64,000 nucleotides of DNA. Origin: Monocercomonoides exilis (Eukaryota > Preaxostyla > Oxymonadida > Polymastigidae). The DNA lies in assembly GCA_001643675.2 (NCBI GenBank), contig LSRY02000021.1, forward strand, positions 558,001-622,000. Direction: 5' to 3'. The translations under genes and the position numbers were made by a program. Within the stretch, counting starts at the first letter, position 1, and every line of letters starts with the position of its first letter. The notes beneath the pieces are model-generated. The model did no database searches and had not been told where the DNA came from. It saw only the letters and a program-made list of their open reading frames with translations. This document shows positions 61,301 through 64,000 of this stretch, in pieces.

Positions 61301-64000
61301 GAATTGGAGGCGATGGCTCCACAGAAACAACTCGACCTCGACGATGATGAATCCGAAAGCAATGCATCTGAACAAAACATTTTACCTTCATATAACATCA
61401 TTCACCCACTACCTGTACTCGCATTAACAGCAACTTCAACCGAACTTCCGTTGATGAATTCATCAATTTTTCAAGCACCTTCCGAGAAATGTTTATTGAA
61501 TGAAAATGCTGGACACCTCCAAACATATGCTGATAATTCTCATTATGTGAGTCTGCCATCAAGTACTACAGAAACAAATGAAATAGAAAACAAAAACACT
61601 TTCCAAACAACTCAGGATCCAATCTCAGAAAGTTCAAACAAATGTTGCAATCCTATCAATATTTTAACCGAAAAAACTAATTCTACCACAACTTGTTTGT
61701 CAAATCAACAATTCCAAGCAAACCACTATCATTTATCATCACCCACTTCTTTAGATTCATCTGCATTATCAACTGAACAATGCCAACCATTGAAAGAAAG
61801 ATCCATTTATTCACCAAAAGGAAGCTCGCATACAGGAGAATCTCAGATGCCTGAGGCATCATCACCATTTCCAATCAATCAAACAGACAATAAATCAGCT
61901 CCGATCCAAACAATGCTTGACAAAAATGGAGAAGAAAACAATAAAAAATTGTCTACTGCTGAGTCAGAACCAAAATGCCTTTCTTACAGTAAACAGCCAT
62001 ATTCGTATATTTTCCTTCGCACTCGTTCATTCCCAGTCACAACAACAATCGTTTTTCGTGGAGCACCTCAGCGTGTGCTGAGAGTGGCAGTGAAAATAGC
62101 TCGTTTCTTACTTTCATGCTTACGCACCATGCTTGCAGACATAAACTATTGGATGATGTCGTTTCTTCATCCGTCATCTCTCTTCACTGAACAGTCTCAA
62201 CTTGATCGGCTTCGTCTGTCAGGAGTTCCTGTTTTGAATCTGGTTGGAAATAAACAAGGAGACAACACTAATGCAGCATCTTGTGATAGTCACAATAAAG
62301 GAACTTTTAATTATTTTGATAACAGCTCAAAAATCTTTTCATCATTAAATCCTCAATTCCCCCATATTTCAACAGAAAAATTTCCATATTCTTTTCCATT
62401 AATTTCTTCCAACAATAATTCAACAGAGCGTCCTTTGTTTGTCTCCATTCAGAACACAGCTTCAGATCGTGTTGATGCCTTTTATCGTCTTTATCAGTTT
62501 GTTGTTTTGCTCCAATCTCTCGAACAAGCTCTTCCGGAAACTGAAACATCATCCGATTCCAAAAAGACCATGAGACAATTTTTGGAAGAAAACCAGATAA
62601 ACATCTGCCGCACTTTCTCTCAGAGATATTCGTTGAAACAGACAGATGATACCCTTCATCCTCAATCTTGTTCTTCACAAGGTGAGCAGATTGCTGAACA
62701 CGATAATGAGAACAAGACAACGTCTTCTTCTTATGCTTCTTCAGATTTTAAATCTTCGCTATCTTTTTTAAATTCAACTTCATTTTTCCCTTTCAATAAA
62801 TACTTTCCAAATTCTTCATCTTCTAAAACTCCATTTGATCTCGATTTCTTTGCATCTGATAGCTTTGATTTTACTCTCAACACTTTATCGCCAGCTCAGC
62901 AGTTTAATGTGGCTGTTCTAATATTTCATTTGAGATTAATGCTGAGGGCAGATCCAAATACTAGTTTATTTGGGGAAAATGTTTCTTATCAAAATGTAGA
63001 AAGGAGGAGTGTTTTGGAAACCTGTTCAGAAAATTCTTCATCCACAACACAACAAAAGGCAGATTGTGGGTCGGTTGATAAAAAAAGAAACAAGATTTCT
63101 TATTTTGCTCCTTTTCCTCTTCCCCGCTGGATGGAAAATGTGCATGTTTCATTCTCCTCAATATTGTCAGGAACAAGTAAACCTCATCTCCCAAGAAACA
63201 CACGAACTGTTTCTGAAATCGAAACGGATCGAAAATTGCTCCTCAGTCTTTTTAAAAAGGAAGCAAATGCTGGGAAAGAATGCTCGAATTGTAATCAAAT
63301 TGAGAATAAGGTGTTCAACACATATGCTTTATTTGACCCACGTTTTATTGGAATAAATAAAGAATCGGCTTCCATCAAGAGTGAAGAAGCACATGAAAGT
63401 GTACCTATTCAAAATAAAGAGAAGAGCTCTGAAAACCATAATAGGACTTCGGATTCTGACTCTTCAGTTTATCAGCATCCAAGAAAAAGAGCAGAAATGA
63501 TCATGGACCAGTTTCGACCGTTGGTTATTCAAAGGATGGTGGAAACATGGAATCATTCACAACAGTTGCAATCATTTGCGCTTGAATTGGTAAACGAATC
63601 ATCTTTTGAAGGATCTTCTCCACATCTCAATGCATCATTCTTGCATCCTTCCCCTGCTTCTTCATTTACACCCGGTCATGATACAGTATTTCCTTCTTCA
63701 TTTTCTTCTTTATTCGCTGTTTTATCGCTTTTATCCCCTAAAAATCAATCAAAACTTCTGAAAGCTTCACTTTCTCAAATCAGTAAACATTTTCCTTTGT
63801 ATGTTTCGCTGACTCCGAAATTCACATTTCCTCTTCTTTTTTTCTCTGTTTCTTTTCCTTGTTGCTGCGGTCCAGCAAAATTATTGTCGCATTCTGACGA
63901 TGGCAATTCCTTTTCATCCACATGTGGCACCAACACTCTTTTGAACTCGGTTAATGTTGCATTAATATCTCCCACTCCTTTCCCAGTTCAGCTTCCGTTT
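58394..64000 (+). CDS. FAB1: Fab1/PIKfyve-type phosphatidylinositol 3-phosphate 5-kinase, 5' part
   Basis: Open from ATG 58394 to the window end, 1,869 codons with no intron seen. The gene continues beyond the window, so the kinase domain is not visible. Residues 14-63 form a FYVE-like zinc finger with eight cysteines (C15, C18, C31, C34, C39, C42, C60, C63), FCQQCGQKFG and YFCSKCS. However, the PI3P-binding R(R/K)HHCR motif is replaced by RWQYQC. Residues about 640-870 resemble the TCP-1-like chaperonin domain of Fab1: GVVPFKDSFLFDGVLFRGSV, RVLFISFPLIPEE, LRAFVSRGVAAVVSVPSKR. FRGAPQRVLRVAVKIARFL near residue 1221 matches the segment that closes this region in PIKfyve. Fab1 makes PI(3,5)P2 on endosomes and vacuoles and works upstream of sorting that also needs ESCRT-III. 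Long Ser/Asn/Gln-rich and acidic insertions separate the domains. The call rests on domain order without the kinase. Confidence 0.75.
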   Translation, partial: MDQNDIETASKQAFCQQCGQKFGVFRWQYQCSQCGLYFCSKCSKESIILRGTTTQKVRLCQNCTKSSEISKNQQNLPFIEKKNYSDLPASLVPSENDYLIDAKHQYSKISSKCQNKESTDPNFEIIGNPQENEFLSFCCTYRPFSLYASIASEDIKDETNNEQIISSHASAEENSCSSKSNKTQLVSGQTELLFEEMNADPLQHHRDDKSHSSTFSQMPHSDRVPKHKASTETNTCLQAQSLPLPKLFSSTVESRNEISFENDNKLLFSSSTRHVKTSRSHHHLNFSADTEHGFLPSLQPEKLKSTLKALHAAKISEEVAAKEDELERKFAFSFLLHSIDAVFGNYGGAWSNTNTEDSRTANIKEKSVDLLNKTTNTTYFNTEIEERNQSKCNLSSSRFQTASLPSLNSQEVLHKNSSVDSFRYAPFLLQRVVSHVNSQQSSIGAMNNHMSTFKSSQADKFLEEEKLRCLSYALPRWWVSFLHRAAAVDSINPHLFRRRLFEMIAEDNFATLAKSVLPFAGLPSFWAPLMAQALGEALSAEKGQRGVELIETKKNSHEKLSDEVKSSNNTQKQGTSNCKSITFKAQENQSTGQNQQSSSSSHLSALPFYDLTNATSVPYTSPLFSHHASQHKQQRRRVLIRSLPGGVVPFKDSFLFDGVLFRGSVAHDGMKRNGADARVLFISFPLIPEEVETNSSKMIGNANDAQFPSSQIPLAHSTPTMNLKPGQDIHLPSSLPHSLSSAAPYPANKANQHTLYAPGTQSTQLNSFVDLENYIKHESSYNVSLLTKVMRLNPSLILSSSVISHSLLRAFVSRGVAAVVSVPSKRLQLAAHSLQASVAGSLREMNEQAIGICDEWACISVEKEKEEEADMNNELKKAEDEEKEQWSVGSKESEQKQNEKIGNEEEEESDEEDGDECFTTDEMIKGRKGLDEKTKIGKERDKERDKEKEREKEKEKMRSKELHDKQEGNELEAMAPQKQLDLDDDESESNASEQNILPSYNIIHPLPVLALTATSTELPLMNSSIFQAPSEKCLLNENAGHLQTYADNSHYVSLPSSTTETNEIENKNTFQTTQDPISESSNKCCNPINILTEKTNSTTTCLSNQQFQANHYHLSSPTSLDSSALSTEQCQPLKERSIYSPKGSSHTGESQMPEASSPFPINQTDNKSAPIQTMLDKNGEENNKKLSTAESEPKCLSYSKQPYSYIFLRTRSFPVTTTIVFRGAPQRVLRVAVKIARFLLSCLRTMLADINYWMMSFLHPSSLFTEQSQLDRLRLSGVPVLNLVGNKQGDNTNAASCDSHNKGTFNYFDNSSKIFSSLNPQFPHISTEKFPYSFPLISSNNNSTERPLFVSIQNTASDRVDAFYRLYQFVVLLQSLEQALPETETSSDSKKTMRQFLEENQINICRTFSQRYSLKQTDDTLHPQSCSSQGEQIAEHDNENKTTSSSYASSDFKSSLSFLNSTSFFPFNKYFPNSSSSKTPFDLDFFASDSFDFTLNTLSPAQQFNVAVLIFHLRLMLRADPNTSLFGENVSYQNVERRSVLETCSENSSSTTQQKADCGSVDKKRNKISYFAPFPLPRWMENVHVSFSSILSGTSKPHLPRNTRTVSEIETDRKLLLSLFKKEANAGKECSNCNQIENKVFNTYALFDPRFIGINKESASIKSEEAHESVPIQNKEKSSENHNRTSDSDSSVYQHPRKRAEMIMDQFRPLVIQRMVETWNHSQQLQSFALELVNESSFEGSSPHLNASFLHPSPASSFTPGHDTVFPSSFSSLFAVLSLLSPKNQSKLLKASLSQISKHFPLYVSLTPKFTFPLLFFSVSFPCCCGPAKLLSHSDDGNSFSSTCGTNTLLNSVNVALISPTPFPVQLPF

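Overview
This is a 64 kb nuclear window from an intron-rich, AT-rich protist. It carries 12 spliced protein-coding genes or gene fragments that I could assemble exon by exon. In every complete model the exon lengths sum to whole codons. Stop codons are standard: TAA ends RPS27e and RTCB exactly where the families end. The combination of features points to an oxymonad (Preaxostyla, Monocercomonoides- or Blattamonas-like). These features are abundant short introns with unusual GTNTG donors, Pmp-like GGA-repeat surface-protein sequence, a two-copy lineage-specific acidic/leucine-rich family, bacterial-type amino-acid metabolism and a CKK-domain microtubule protein. The taxonomic call is inference.

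Layout. 0-7.5 kb is repeat and mobile-element territory: a Pmp-like surface-protein fragment, an intact DD34E Tc1/mariner-type transposase, a 21-bp satellite, and an 836-bp foldback element with a smaller copy nested in its centre. 7.9-10.3 kb holds three minus-strand genes: an EVH1-domain protein, a small secreted protein and ribosomal protein S27e. 11.1-17.5 kb is a Yak1/DYRK-type kinase with a poly-serine tail of about 1,100 residues and microsatellite-filled introns. It is divergent from RTCB (18.0-20.4 kb). 20.8-28.8 kb holds a type I membrane protein, an ESCRT-III Snf7/CHMP4 protein, and two facing paralogues of an unknown family. 30.7-34.7 kb holds an SBP2-like L7Ae protein and a MalY-type C-S lyase whose start codons lie only 45 bp apart. 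35.4-49.2 kb is one gene for a protein of about 4,560 residues ending in a CAMSAP/Patronin CKK domain. 50.9-55.7 kb is decayed: a frameshifted surface-protein 3' end, a PIF/Harbinger-type transposase interrupted by TAA codons, and a 249-bp inverted repeat. 56.2 kb onward has a multi-spanning membrane protein and the 5' 5.6 kb of a Fab1/PIKfyve gene that runs off the window.

The genes do not form an operon-like pathway. Common themes are membrane traffic (Fab1, Snf7), cytoskeleton (EVH1, CKK) and RNA repair or translation (RTCB, SBP2-like, S27e). The most interesting signals are the giant CKK protein, the SBP2-like protein, the unusual splice-donor consensus and the kinase with its poly-serine tail. 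All domain calls are by eye, and no database search was run.
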